DNA of 64,000 bases from Cyclobacteriaceae bacterium (GCA_958296015.1 CATQIH010000026.1:45055-109054); one strand, 5' to 3'; shown: positions 34,288 through 42,747, counted from the stretch's first letter. Notes: generated by a model not told the origin, from the sequence alone. Made by a program: numbers and translations.

Positions 34288-35040
34288 ATGGAACGTTTAA
34301 AAAACAAGGTTGCCCTTATTACCGGTGGCAACGCAGGTATAGGAAAGGCTGTGGTTAAAGCATACATCAAAGAAGGCGCACATGTAGCTGTGGTAGGCCG
34401 GTCCTCCAAAGATTCTACCCGAGTAAGGGAGTTGATTGAAGAATTGGGCAGGGATCTTTTTTACATTGAGGGAGATGTATCAAAAGAAGCTGATGTCAAA
34501 GCTATCATGGCTACGGTTATTGATAAATTCGGTAGAATGGACATTGCCGTCAATAACGCAGGTGTGGCCTCGGAGGGAAAGCCTTTTATAGAGCACACCA
34601 TTGAGGATTATGACAAGGTGCTCGATATCAACCTCAAAGGGGTTTTTCTGTCCATGAAATATGAAATCATTGAAATGCTGAAAACAGGCGGCGGCTCGAT
34701 CATCAATACGGCCTCTGTGGGAGGGGTTATTGCTAATGTGGGCATTGCTCCTTATATAGCTTCCAAACACGGGGTGGTGGGGCTTACCAAAATAGGTGCT
34801 TTGGATTATGCCCGCCAGGGCATTCGCGTTAATGCTGTGGCCCCTGGTGGGACGGAGAGTGAAATGTTGACGAACTGGCTGCCTGGAGAGGCAATTAAGC
34901 AAATTGCTGAATCACATCCTATAGGCAGGAGCGCAAAACCAGAAGAGCAGGCAGGCGTATATGTTTTCCTTGGTTCTGATGAATCTTCCTTTATGACGGG
35001 TTCTATCCTTTTAAACGATGGCGGTTATACAGCCCAATAA
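34288..35040 (+). CDS. SDR family oxidoreductase (glucose-dehydrogenase/FabG type)
   Basis: The 250-residue classical SDR has TGGNAGIG at 12-19, NNAG at 89-92, S143 and Y156/K160 (YIASK). Its C-terminus ESSFMTGSILLNDGGYTAQ is typical of FabG/glucose 1-dehydrogenase-like proteins. The start MERLKNKVALITGG is chosen over a 27-codon extension without similarity. It lies 144 bp after the AraC gene. This is the only intact classical tetrameric-type SDR here; the others are DltE or extended types. Confidence 0.92.
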   Translation: MERLKNKVALITGGNAGIGKAVVKAYIKEGAHVAVVGRSSKDSTRVRELIEELGRDLFYIEGDVSKEADVKAIMATVIDKFGRMDIAVNNAGVASEGKPFIEHTIEDYDKVLDINLKGVFLSMKYEIIEMLKTGGGSIINTASVGGVIANVGIAPYIASKHGVVGLTKIGALDYARQGIRVNAVAPGGTESEMLTNWLPGEAIKQIAESHPIGRSAKPEEQAGVYVFLGSDESSFMTGSILLNDGGYTAQ

Positions 35041-35126
35041 TTTTAAAGGCCCTCGGATTGGCTAATAAACCCTAATGTATAAATAATTTTTTTTGAATAA
35101 TCTGTTTCTTATAAACAAATATACCT

Positions 35127-35159
35127 TATATTTGAACTGTAACAAAAATATATACAGTT
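35127..35159 (+). promoter_or_regulatory. Promoter and Rrf2 operator in front of the Rrf2 gene
   Basis: TATATTTG (35127-35134) is a -7 element. Directly after it, AACTGTA (35135-35141) and TACAGTT (35153-35159) form an inverted repeat with an 11-bp spacer. The repeat covers the start of transcription, so binding would repress. The same repeat, with an 11-bp spacer, precedes the reductase gene at 35626. Confidence 0.7.
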
Positions 35160-35562
35160 GAACAACATAGAATTTGCCACAGCCATTCACATTTTAACGC
35201 TACTGAAAATTATAGGAGGTCATTTGCCTTCCTCGTACATTGCCGGAAGCATTAATATCAACGCGGTGATGGTGCGCAGATCTTTAAGCCTTCTTCGCAA
35301 GCATGGTTTTATAGAAACCCGCGAGGGAAATGGCGGTGGTGCTGCACTTGCAAAGCCCGCCAGTCAGGTGCTGCTTTCGGATGTTTACCGAGCTGTAAAT
35401 GATGCTGCTCTGTTAGGTAAGTTGAACAAGCCTAATCCTGATTGTAAGGTAGGCAAGCAAATTAATAACCACCTTGCTGAGTTATACAAACAGGCTGATA
35501 ATGCATTGGTCAATAAATTGAGCACGATCACGCTCGCCGATTTTTGTAAAAAATTCAAGTAA
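35158..35562 (+). CDS. Rrf2 family transcriptional regulator (YwnA-like)
   Basis: The 134-residue winged-helix protein reads FATAIHILTLLKIIGGHLPS, recognition region SININAVMVRRSLSLLRKHG, wing ETREGNGGGAALAKPAS, and C-terminal TITLADFCKKF. One cysteine in NPDCKVG could be redox-sensitive; the three-cysteine iron-sulfur cluster of IscR is absent. The start is a TTG at the end of the operator. The next gene is an NAD(P)H-binding reductase with the same operator, so this is a self-contained regulon. Confidence 0.88.
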   Translation: MNNIEFATAIHILTLLKIIGGHLPSSYIAGSININAVMVRRSLSLLRKHGFIETREGNGGGAALAKPASQVLLSDVYRAVNDAALLGKLNKPNPDCKVGKQINNHLAELYKQADNALVNKLSTITLADFCKKFK

Positions 35563-35576
35563 ATTTTTTTAACCCG

Positions 35577-35601
35577 TACTGTAACAAAAAATGATACAGT
35601 A
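35577..35601 (+). promoter_or_regulatory. Second Rrf2 operator, in front of the reductase gene
   Basis: TACTGTA (35577-35583) and TACAGTA (35595-35601) are inverted with an 11-bp spacer. The site shares ACTGTAACAAAAA with the first operator. A weak -7-like TAAATTTT lies 9 bp upstream. Confidence 0.7.
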
Positions 35602-35625
35602 TAATTCAACAATAAACACAAAAAT

Positions 35626-36273
35626 ATGAAAGTAGCACTCATCGGAGCAACAGGCTTTGTAGGAAAAGCAGTATTAAATGAATTGCTGCACAAAGGGCAT
35701 CAGGTAATAGCCATTGTGCGCAACACTAAAAATTTAAAGCCCAAGGCCGGCTTAACCATCTCAGGGGCAGATGCAACAGAGGTGGACGCGCTCGCACATA
35801 CGGTCCAGGGCAACGATGCCATAATAAGCGCATACAATGCCGGCTGGGCAAATCCTAATCTTTACGAGGATTTTCTGAAAGGCTCAAAAGCCATTCAGGA
35901 GGGCGTGAAGAAGGCGGGCGTTAAGCGACTGCTGGTAGTGGGCGGTGCCGGTAGCTTATTTATGGATGGGAAACAACTGGTAGATGCGCCGGAATTTCCG
36001 GCTGAATATAAAGCCGGTGCAACTGCCGCACGTGATTATCTGAATGAGCTAAAAAAGGAAAAAGAGCTGGATTGGGTGTTCCTGAGCCCCGCCAAGGAAA
36101 TGCATCCGGGCACATCCGGCATTCGCAAGGGCATTTACCGCACCGGCTTGGAGAACCCTGTTTTCAACGAAGAAGGCAAAAGCATTATTTCTGTTGAGGA
36201 TCTTGCCGTGGCCATTGTTGATGAGATTGAAAAGCCTAAATATTACCGCCAGCGTTTTACAGCCGCTTATTAA
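35626..36273 (+). CDS. NAD(P)H-binding reductase (YwnB/NmrA-like)
   Basis: The 215-residue atypical SDR has GATGFVG at 7-13 and the sequence KRLLVVGGAGSLFMDGKQLV, plus DWVFLSPAKEMHPG and IISVEDLAVAIVDEIE. These are characteristic of YwnB/BVR-B-like flavin or biliverdin reductases. It lies 63 bp after the Rrf2 gene and shares its operator. In Bacillus ywnA and ywnB are also neighbours, which supports a conserved pair. Confidence 0.9.
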   Translation: MKVALIGATGFVGKAVLNELLHKGHQVIAIVRNTKNLKPKAGLTISGADATEVDALAHTVQGNDAIISAYNAGWANPNLYEDFLKGSKAIQEGVKKAGVKRLLVVGGAGSLFMDGKQLVDAPEFPAEYKAGATAARDYLNELKKEKELDWVFLSPAKEMHPGTSGIRKGIYRTGLENPVFNEEGKSIISVEDLAVAIVDEIEKPKYYRQRFTAAY

Positions 36274-36401
36274 CTTGGGTACTCAGTGGGCTTATGAGGT
36301 CCTGTCAGAAATGGGATTCTGTAAGTTATCTACATGAATAATTTTGTCGCAAACAAGATATTCTCTAACTATTTTAAAGCAAAGGAAATTAAGTAATAAA
36401 T

Positions 36402-37205
36402 ATGGAAAATACAGTAATAAGATTGCGCCGTTTAGGTTGGGCGGGCGTTGAAATAGAGTACGACAACCAGACGTTGCTAATTGATTATATTCAGGATACA
36501 TCGCCGCTTGTTCCACTAAGAAGTGCCGATGAACCTTTTCCACAGTCATCCCAGCCTGGTGCAGCGGTTGGGTTACTTTTAACCCATCTGCATGCAGATC
36601 ATGCTGATCCGGGCGCACTCTCGCTGGCATTACGGAAAGGCGCACCAATATTCCGCCCGGCGGCCGCAACCGGCGTTGAAGCAGATTTGGAACTGACCCG
36701 CCACGCAGAAACACAATTTGCCGATTACGAACTTGCAACCGAAATTGTTGGAGATTGGGAAGAACACAGTATAGGGCCGTTCCGCGTGTTTTCGGCACCA
36801 GCGGTCGATGGATTTGGAGACCGGCAGATCAGTTGGGTGGTTGAATTTGGCAACCACCGTATCATTCATGCCGGAGACACCATGTTTCATGGTTATTGGT
36901 GGCGCATTGCAAACAAATTTGGGCCGTTTGACCTGGCTTTTCTGCCTATTAACGGTGCAGTAGTGGAATTCCCATTTCTGCAACCGCCAAGCCCCCTGGA
37001 AGCGGTGATGAGACCTGAAGAAGCTGCGGTTGCCGCACAAATTCTAAAAGCAAAATCTGTCGTGCCCATCCATTATCAATCGCTTCATAGACCGCCAATA
37101 TATATAGAAACGCCCAATGCCACCGAACGCCTGAGCAATAAGTTGAGCGGTATGGGCATTCGGGTAATGCTGCTTGAACCGGGTGAGTGGTTTGAACTTA
37201 ATTGA
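36402..37205 (+). CDS. MBL-fold metallo-hydrolase
   Basis: The 267-residue protein has the metallo-beta-lactamase HxHxDH signature at H62, H64, D66 and H67 (LLTHLHADHADPGAL), then RIIHAGDTMFHGYW and VVPIHYQSLH as the other metal ligands. It resembles UlaG-like hydrolases. The GC-rich stretch at 36655-36675 is part of the conserved frame and not one of the IS inserts. It is followed by a hairpin at 37253-37279. Confidence 0.9.
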   Translation: MENTVIRLRRLGWAGVEIEYDNQTLLIDYIQDTSPLVPLRSADEPFPQSSQPGAAVGLLLTHLHADHADPGALSLALRKGAPIFRPAAATGVEADLELTRHAETQFADYELATEIVGDWEEHSIGPFRVFSAPAVDGFGDRQISWVVEFGNHRIIHAGDTMFHGYWWRIANKFGPFDLAFLPINGAVVEFPFLQPPSPLEAVMRPEEAAVAAQILKAKSVVPIHYQSLHRPPIYIETPNATERLSNKLSGMGIRVMLLEPGEWFELN

Positions 37206-37252
37206 TTTTGTCGCGGGGCAAATTTGTAATTAGGCTAACGATGATGGTTATG

Positions 37253-37279
37253 GCAAGTGCGGGATTTCAAAGCACTTGC
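37253..37279 (+). terminator. Stem-loop after the MBL gene
   Basis: GCAAGTGC (37253-37260) pairs with GCACTTGC (37272-37279) across an 11-base loop. It is followed by TTTCCCATTT, a weak T tract. Confidence 0.45.
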
Positions 37280-37369
37280 TTTCCCATTTGACGTTATGTT
37301 TCATTACTGGTTACACATTTATTGGGTTCTTCCGCCGTTACGTATAGCCATTAATAAGCGACTGTCATT

Positions 37370-37720
37370 TTACTTCCCCAAAATTTTCTTTCTATGAAAA
37401 TATCCCCATTCTTTCAGTGCATATATTACGGTATGAAGGGATTTTGTATGTGAGGTCGCTTTATATTCGACAATTGGTGGAAATGCATCAATCACTTTCC
37501 GTTTTACGAGTTGGTTAGCTTCCAGTTCTTTCAGTTCTTTTGATAACATCCTGTCGCTTATGCCATCTACCTGTTTCGCTATTTCTTTGAATCGTATTGC
37601 TCCATTCAAAAGAGCAATTAAGATTTGCAATTTCCATTTTCCGCTTAAAACATCCAAAGCATCCCGAACTGCCAGCAAATCTTTATTGCTACATACGTCG
37701 TTATCAGGTGGTTTATCCAT
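37370..37720 (-). CDS. HxlR family transcriptional regulator
   Basis: The 116-residue winged-helix protein has the HxlR/MarR-like core: AVRDALDVLSGKWKLQILIA, FKEIAKQVDGISDRMLSKEL, and the wing KVIDAFPPIVEYKATSHTKS. It is divergent from an NAD(P)H-binding reductase gene, with an 18-bp perfect palindrome between them. It is probably a repressor responding to electrophiles. Confidence 0.9.
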   Translation of the reverse strand: MDKPPDNDVCSNKDLLAVRDALDVLSGKWKLQILIALLNGAIRFKEIAKQVDGISDRMLSKELKELEANQLVKRKVIDAFPPIVEYKATSHTKSLHTVIYALKEWGYFHRKKILGK

Positions 37721-37740
37721 GCTTACTTTTTGTTTAGTGC

Positions 37741-37758
37741 TTACTAAAAGTTTAGTAA
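37741..37758. promoter_or_regulatory. 18-bp perfect palindrome, candidate HxlR operator
   Basis: TTACTAAAAGTTTAGTAA is an exact 8-2-8 inverted repeat. It lies 20 bp upstream of the HxlR start codon and about 100 bp upstream of the divergent reductase gene. Confidence 0.65.
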
Positions 37759-37857
37759 TAAATAATAGAAAGCTAATATAACTAACTTAGCAACAACAGA
37801 TGGAGTAAAACTTGAATAAACAGCAAAACATATTTCATCACTTATCAATAAATAAAA

Positions 37858-38517
37858 ATGAAGAAAAGAATTTTGATTTTTGGTGGTACCGGAAGAACCG
37901 GTCAGTTGGCAATAGAATATGCAGGGCAAAAGGGATATGCCGTTACGACTTTGGTTCGTAATCCTGACAAGTTATCGTCAGACTCCGAAAAATTGTCGGT
38001 CATACAAGGCAGCCTACTCCAGTTAGATGATGTAAGAAATGCGATGAAAGGATGTGATTACGTCATCAGCCTGTTAAGCGCACTATCGGAAAAGGAGAGC
38101 TTTTCATTTAAAAGGATAGATCCTCCTCACATTCTCGAAAAAAGCATAGGCAACACTATTAAAGCAATGAAAGAATTGGGCGTTGGAAGAATTTTGTATT
38201 TATCCTCTATTGGAGTAGGCGATTCTCATCAATATGCTCCATGGTATATGAGGTTGATGATAAAAATCCTCAATTTTAAACTTGTTTTTGCCGACCATAA
38301 CAAAGCGGAAGAGCTAATAAAAAAGTCAGGACTTGATTGGACAATAGCAAGGCCCGTTGGGCTGAACAACAACGAAGCAGTTGGTAATTTGCAAATAACT
38401 TACAATCAAACTCCAAAACCATTTAAAATGAGCAGGAAACAATTGGCGATGTTTTTTATTGACAATCTGGACAATAAAGAATACATACACAAGACCCCCA
38501 TTTTATCAGAAAAATAG
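37858..38517 (+). CDS. NAD(P)H-binding reductase (NmrA/BVR-B-like)
   Basis: The 219-residue protein has the GGTGRTG loop at 9-15, VGRILYLSSIGVGDSHQYAP with a possible active-site region, and DWTIARPVGLNNNEAVGNLQ. It is similar in type to the YwnB-like gene at 35626 but not close. It is divergent from HxlR and presumably repressed by it. Confidence 0.9.
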   Translation: MKKRILIFGGTGRTGQLAIEYAGQKGYAVTTLVRNPDKLSSDSEKLSVIQGSLLQLDDVRNAMKGCDYVISLLSALSEKESFSFKRIDPPHILEKSIGNTIKAMKELGVGRILYLSSIGVGDSHQYAPWYMRLMIKILNFKLVFADHNKAEELIKKSGLDWTIARPVGLNNNEAVGNLQITYNQTPKPFKMSRKQLAMFFIDNLDNKEYIHKTPILSEK

Positions 38518-38990
38518 ACAAACCCACATTTTCCGGTTTGCTACGTTGAGCTATCGAATTCGGGTGACTTTAGTAATTAAGGTTTTATAACCGTTAACCT
38601 GAATGCTCCTTTTTCACTTGCTGCATATGCAATAGCTTCATTAATATCTTCTAAGTTAAATTCAGATATTTTAAATAAGTTTAAGGAAAGTAAACCCGAT
38701 TTGACAATGGCAATTAACTGCTGTGATGCTTTTCTATTGTACATCCATTGCCCTTTTATAGTGATTGAATTTCGCATAATCCACGGATAGGGAATCTCTA
38801 ACCCATCACCTCCCAGCATACCCACGCCATCCATCAAAGAAACCCTGCCATATTCCCTGACTGTCATGATGGCTGTCCGAACTGCTTTTGCATCAGCAGA
38901 AGGAGGCAATATATCGAGCACTATACTACGGTACAAAAGGAATAAGTGAGGCACAAATTTGTTGTATTAGTTGCAACAAATACGATAAAA

Positions 38991-40130
38991 ATGTACACTC
39001 ACTTATTGGATGAATTTAAGAAAATAGCACCAGATTGGAAAACTTCTCAACTAAAGAATACGCTGTTGATGGTTGCTTTGTTATTGGAAGAAAAGACGAT
39101 AAACCTTTGGAAATTGAAAGGGTCAGTAGGAAAGCTGTTAGGCAATACAACCACTGATTCTCGCTCTCATTATCAACGCCTGAAACGTTGGCTATGGGCA
39201 GCAGCAAATAATAAAGGTCTCTGGATAGGGATGCTGCAAGCATCGGTAATGCTATTGAAGAAAAAGAGCCAGTGTCTCATTATTGATGGTACTAGCTGGA
39301 AATGGAATGGCAAGAAGTATCATTTTCTTACTTTAAGTGTGCTTTATCAGGGGGTAAGCATCCCTGTTTGGTGGCAGGATTTAGGTAAGCTAGGTATTAG
39401 CAGCCAATGGCAACGTAAGCTTATGCTTAAGATGGCCTTAAAGGTTTTAAAGTTACAAGATAAAGTATTGCTTGGGGATAGGGAATATATTGGTACTCAA
39501 TGGTTTGCAGCTTTACATAAAGCAGGCCACCGCGGCGCGGTATTGACTTTGCGTTACGCTTGCGAAAAGGCAACTATGAACAGCAGATACAGCAGAAAGG
39601 CAAGTCAGTGAGCAAGTTAGAAAATAAAGCCAAAGCACAAGCTAGGAAAGCCGGTTTGGAAAAAGTTTACCCTACAGGGTTACACTTACTATTATGTGTT
39701 GCAAGCCTACAAAGGTAGGGCAGGTAAGATAGAGTACCTGCGGCTCATTAGTAGCGTTGTTCCAGCTTTAGCCCTTAAATACTACGGCTACCGATATAGA
39801 ATAGAAACAATGTTTAAGCATTTGAAAAGCAACGGCTTTGATTTAGAAAGCCTGCACGTACAAAAAGATTACAAAATTCAGATGATGATAGCCACGCTTG
39901 TATTGGCTTATACCCTGTCAGTGGTCTATGGATTGAAAGAGTATAAACGCCGCATCACCATCAAAAAACACGGCTCAGCTGAAATGAGCGTCTTCCGGTA
40001 TGGGTTAGATAAATGGCAGAAACATCTGCAAAATTTTGTAGTATTTCTAGAACAACTACTTTCTTTTGTTAGTCCGATTAACAATCGTGCAGTGAATCAA
40101 ATGCTACGCTTAAAGCAAAATGTACCGTAG
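38991..40130 (+). pseudogene. IS4-family transposase, interrupted by GC-rich insert 6 and a frameshift
   Basis: DDE residues are visible in LIIDGTSWKWNGKKYHFL, VLLGDREYIGTQWF and YRYRIETMFKHLKSNGF. Removing the 14-mer at 39527-39540 restores LHKAGIDFALRLRKGNYEQQ. A further single extra base near 39667 (GTTTACC for GTTACC) is needed to reach KVTLQGYTYYYVLQAYKG. The stop codon lies within the right terminal repeat. The start is MYTHLLDEFKKIAPDW. The ancestral product would be about 375 residues. Confidence 0.85.
39527..39540 (+). other. GC-rich 14-mer insert 6
   Basis: CCACCGCGGCGCGG interrupts the second IS4-family transposase. It shares its last 13 bases with insert 5 in a different element. 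Removal restores H-K-A-G-I-D-F-A-L-R. Confidence 0.8.
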
Positions 40131-40558
40131 TATAATCGAGCACACAATCAATAGGATTTGGTGAAATATTTTTAATATCGGAGTTTTCATTTCCGGTAAA
40201 GGTTACCGGCTTTACTCTTTCTCCAAAACGTTTGACTAACTCATCTAAAACTTCTTGATTTCTTCCAAGTGCTATGACACAACCTGCACCCATCGCTAAA
40301 GCTAATGCCACTGTAGCACTACCGAAGAACCCTGTAGCACCGCTGATGGCAATAGTTTCACCCGCTTTTAATTCAATGGACAAAAGCCCTCCAAACGGTA
40401 CCAGAAAATCGCCCTATCTTTAAATCCCCGCTTTCTGTCAACTCATGCCGGGTGTATTCAGTTTGCTCATCAAATCTTTCCAGCCATGCCCTGCCTGTGC
40501 AAAGCCGCCCACTACGCCTTGAAGTACGTGGTCGCGGCTTGCACAGACAAGAAAGTAT

Positions 40559-40900
40559 TTAGGCGTTATTGCCATCCGTCCAGATAGTATGGTAGGTAAC
40601 GGGCTTAAATTCTATGGCAAGAGCTGCTGCTGTTTTTAAGTGTTCCATTACTTCCGGCAACTCAAGCACTCTATGATAGTCCTGCAATGATGCCCACTGC
40701 GCATAGTTGGTTACCGTCTTGCCGTCGTCGCCCATGTGGATATTGGCAGAAATATAGCCTTGCATTTTGCTCATCACTATTTCACTTGCCTCTACTAGGC
40801 TGTCAAATAGTTCGTTTTGCTTTGCGAGCAACCGTAAAACATTAACAAGCGTGCAAATTTTTTTGTTGCTGTCAATTGTTGTGTGATTTGATTTGAACAA
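40559..40900 (-). CDS. ABM domain protein
   Basis: The 113-residue ABM barrel reads KKICTLVNVLRLLAKQNELF, MQGYISANIHMGDDGKTVTN, YAQWASLQDYHRVLELPEVM. It is more diverged than the other three ABM genes in the window. Upstream 40414-40558 holds frames without recognisable homology, and 40901-41039 appears empty. Confidence 0.85.
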   Translation of the reverse strand: MFKSNHTTIDSNKKICTLVNVLRLLAKQNELFDSLVEASEIVMSKMQGYISANIHMGDDGKTVTNYAQWASLQDYHRVLELPEVMEHLKTAAALAIEFKPVTYHTIWTDGNNA

Positions 40901-41039
40901 ATGGAAAAATAAGCAGACGTAAAGTATCGCATTTCTGCTTTTTTTACCGCAACGAGCGATGTATCATATCTTTAGTTCGTTCATATCTTACCGTTCTGTT
41001 ACTTTCGTAAGACATGATGCTGAAACTTTGGATGGTTAT

Positions 41040-41633
41040 TTATTGTGAAATAATGTTCTGTACCATAGATAGCTCATATCGGCGGATGATAAATTTTTCG
41101 CCATTATGTTCAAGGTTCCAATTGGCACGTATGATTCGGCTAAAAGGGCGTCCGGGTCCGGTATTAATATCACTTAAGGGTACATCATGCCACTCACCAA
41201 CGTGATGGATAAAGAACTCAGCCGTCCAACCTGTTTGAAAAGTGCCGGTTACAGTAGTATCAAGAATAGCATGATAATCCCAGGGAATATGCGTAAGGGC
41301 ATCTGCAAACCAATCTCTAAACGATAGATGGTCATGTGCAAGTACCTGACCATCCATGTTGAAAGTCATATCAGCATTGTCAAAATGGGCAAGAAAAAAT
41401 TCAGTAGGCTCAATGTGATCAAAGCCGGCGAACCAGGAATGAATAAAAGATATGACGTCGTTGTGATTGGGCACCTTGATGTCGGCGGGATGATAGCGAA
41501 CTACCTGCCGCAACGCAACAGTAAATTCCGGACTGTCGGAAGCTACAGGGGCAGTTAAAAAGGACTTGTCCTGATTATTGCCTGAAGACGAATTATTATC
41601 GCCGGTTTGAGTGTTTGAACTGTTCTGTTTCAT
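41040..41633 (-). CDS. NTF2-like (SnoaL) family protein
   Basis: The 197-residue protein has a low-complexity Asn/Ser-rich N-terminus (NSSNTQTGDNNSSSGNNQ) followed by a single NTF2-like domain (VISFIHSWFAGFDHIEPTEF, GQVLAHDHLSFRDWFADALT, FFIHHVGEWHDVPLSDINTG). The N-terminal tail is unusual for the family. It is followed upstream by a fragment of another NTF2 gene. Confidence 0.82.
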   Translation of the reverse strand: MKQNSSNTQTGDNNSSSGNNQDKSFLTAPVASDSPEFTVALRQVVRYHPADIKVPNHNDVISFIHSWFAGFDHIEPTEFFLAHFDNADMTFNMDGQVLAHDHLSFRDWFADALTHIPWDYHAILDTTVTGTFQTGWTAEFFIHHVGEWHDVPLSDINTGPGRPFSRIIRANWNLEHNGEKFIIRRYELSMVQNIISQ

Positions 41634-41638
41634 GATCG

Positions 41639-41829
41639 TTAAGATTTAATTACAAAAGCTCTCAGCTTAGCCATTTTACCATCCCGAAATTCCCATACAT
41701 CGCAATATAAAGAGCTGTCCGTTTTACCGTTTTTGTCCTTCACCGTTATAGTGCCTGTTGCGGTAACAAAATCTCCTTCGGCAATCAGTGCTTCCACCTC
41801 GTTTTGTGGTGGAACGGTTGCTGTTTTTT
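41639..41829 (-). pseudogene. C-terminal fragment of an NTF2-like gene
   Basis: The minus strand ending at TAA 41639-41641 encodes VPPQNEVEALIAEGDFVTAT, then LYCDVWEFRDGKMAKLRAFV. This is clearly homologous to the C-terminal half of the NTF2-like protein at 22829-23179. A TAA closes the frame upstream and the N-terminal half is gone. Confidence 0.8.
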
Positions 41830-41899
41830 AAGCCACACCTTAAATATAAAACTAACCAACTCTAATGAGTGATTTTTGTTCAGTGTACACCTTTATTCA

Positions 41900-42670
41900 T
41901 TACCACGGTATTTCTCCCGTTTCAGGATTGGTTTCTTCGCTGAAATATTTACCTGTCGGTCCGTCATTGCCAATCAAAGCATATTTCACGACACGGGCAG
42001 CGGCATCTTCAATCGTTCCCGTTCCCTGATGATTATTAAAATCGGACTTTGTATAGCCCGGATCAATAGCATTGATTTTGAATGCCGTATCACGCAATTC
42101 GTAAGCCAAATGTACTGTGTACATATTCAATGCTGATTTTGAAGAGCCATAGACCGCGTATTTTCCATAGTCGTAAAACGGCCAGTTCGGGTCGCTTTGA
42201 AGTGAGAGAGAACCAACGGTTGAACTTACCATTACAATTCTTGGTTCGGGTGCTTTTTTCAGTAAATCCAAAAACGCTTGTGTAACTCTTACAACGCCGT
42301 AAACATTGGTTTCATACACTTCTTTGAATGTGTCAATGCTTGCTTCTATTGCCGTCCAGGTTTGCGGAATATAATTCCCATTTTCGTCTGCTTTTACTCC
42401 GCTAATACCGGCGTTGTTTATCAAAATGTCCAGCACCTCTGTTTTCTTTCCGATTTCGGTTCTTGCTGTTTTCACAGAATCATCATCAGTTACGTCAATC
42501 GGAATGGCTGCTACGTTGGTGAGCCCTTCGGCTTTGAGCTTTTCTACCGCTTCCAAACCATTCTCCAAATTCCGGCTTCCCAAATAAACGTAATAGCCTT
42601 TTTGTAAGAGTTGCCTTGCTGATTCAAAGCCAATACTTTTGTTGGCGCCTGTAATTAATACTGATTTCAT
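41900..42670 (-). CDS. SDR family oxidoreductase (target of cassette C)
   Basis: The 256-residue SDR has TGANKSIG at 7-14 (S in place of the third glycine), NNAG at 85-88, S149/S150 and Y174/K178 (YGSSK). The C-terminus has INAIDPGYTKSDFNNHQGTG, typical of carbonyl-reductase-like SDRs. It follows a Crp/Fnr gene, with an operator identical to that of cassette A between them, although the SDR itself is of another sub-family. Confidence 0.9.
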   Translation of the reverse strand: MKSVLITGANKSIGFESARQLLQKGYYVYLGSRNLENGLEAVEKLKAEGLTNVAAIPIDVTDDDSVKTARTEIGKKTEVLDILINNAGISGVKADENGNYIPQTWTAIEASIDTFKEVYETNVYGVVRVTQAFLDLLKKAPEPRIVMVSSTVGSLSLQSDPNWPFYDYGKYAVYGSSKSALNMYTVHLAYELRDTAFKINAIDPGYTKSDFNNHQGTGTIEDAAARVVKYALIGNDGPTGKYFSEETNPETGEIPW

Positions 42671-42695
42671 TTTTGTTTCTTTTTAGTTGATGAAG

Positions 42696-42740
42696 CAAAG
42701 GTGCTTGATTTAATCATGAAACCATTTACCAAATGGTAAA
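42696..42740 (-). promoter_or_regulatory. Cassette C: Crp/Fnr-type operator and -7-like element
   Basis: TTTACCAAATGGTAAA (42725-42740) is identical to the cassette A operator 38 kb away. The -7-like CACCTTTG (plus CAAAGGTG) is at 42696-42703. The centre, 42732.5, is 29.5 bp away. Confidence 0.65.
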
Positions 42741-42747
42741 AAGTGAT

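Larger units (their letters stand above)
38922..40134 (+). mobile_element. IS4-family insertion sequence with 9-bp target duplication (1213 bp)
   Basis: Perfect 14-bp terminal repeats TATACTACGGTACA (38922-38935) and its complement (40121-40134) are flanked by ATCGAGCAC at 38913-38921 and 40135-40143. A 9-bp duplication is typical of IS4-family elements of the IS10/IS50 kind. The intact flanks indicate a recent single insertion into the alcohol dehydrogenase gene. Confidence 0.92.
38577..40413 (-). pseudogene. Zinc-binding alcohol dehydrogenase, 5'-truncated and split by an IS element
   Basis: Before the IS (40413 down to 40144) the frame reads FGGLLSIELKAGETIAISGA with TGFFGSATVALALAMGAG (NAD loop). 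After it, VLDILPPSADAKAVRTAIMT and PWIMRNSITIKGQWMYNRKA run to TAA 38577. Removing the IS and one 9-bp repeat joins P-I-D-C-V-L-D-I-L-P-P in frame. The N-terminal GroES domain is missing, since an in-frame TAG lies at 40414-40416. The gene was therefore already truncated or was damaged twice. Confidence 0.85.

Noticed and set aside
36655..36675. A match to the GC-rich 14-mer pattern inside the MBL-fold gene
   Set aside because: It is part of a continuous conserved frame; removing 14 bp would break the gene, so it is a chance match.
40414..40558. Possible gene fragment with ERFDEQTEYTRHEL upstream of the truncated alcohol dehydrogenase
   Set aside because: I could not assign it to a family, and it does not join the dehydrogenase frame.
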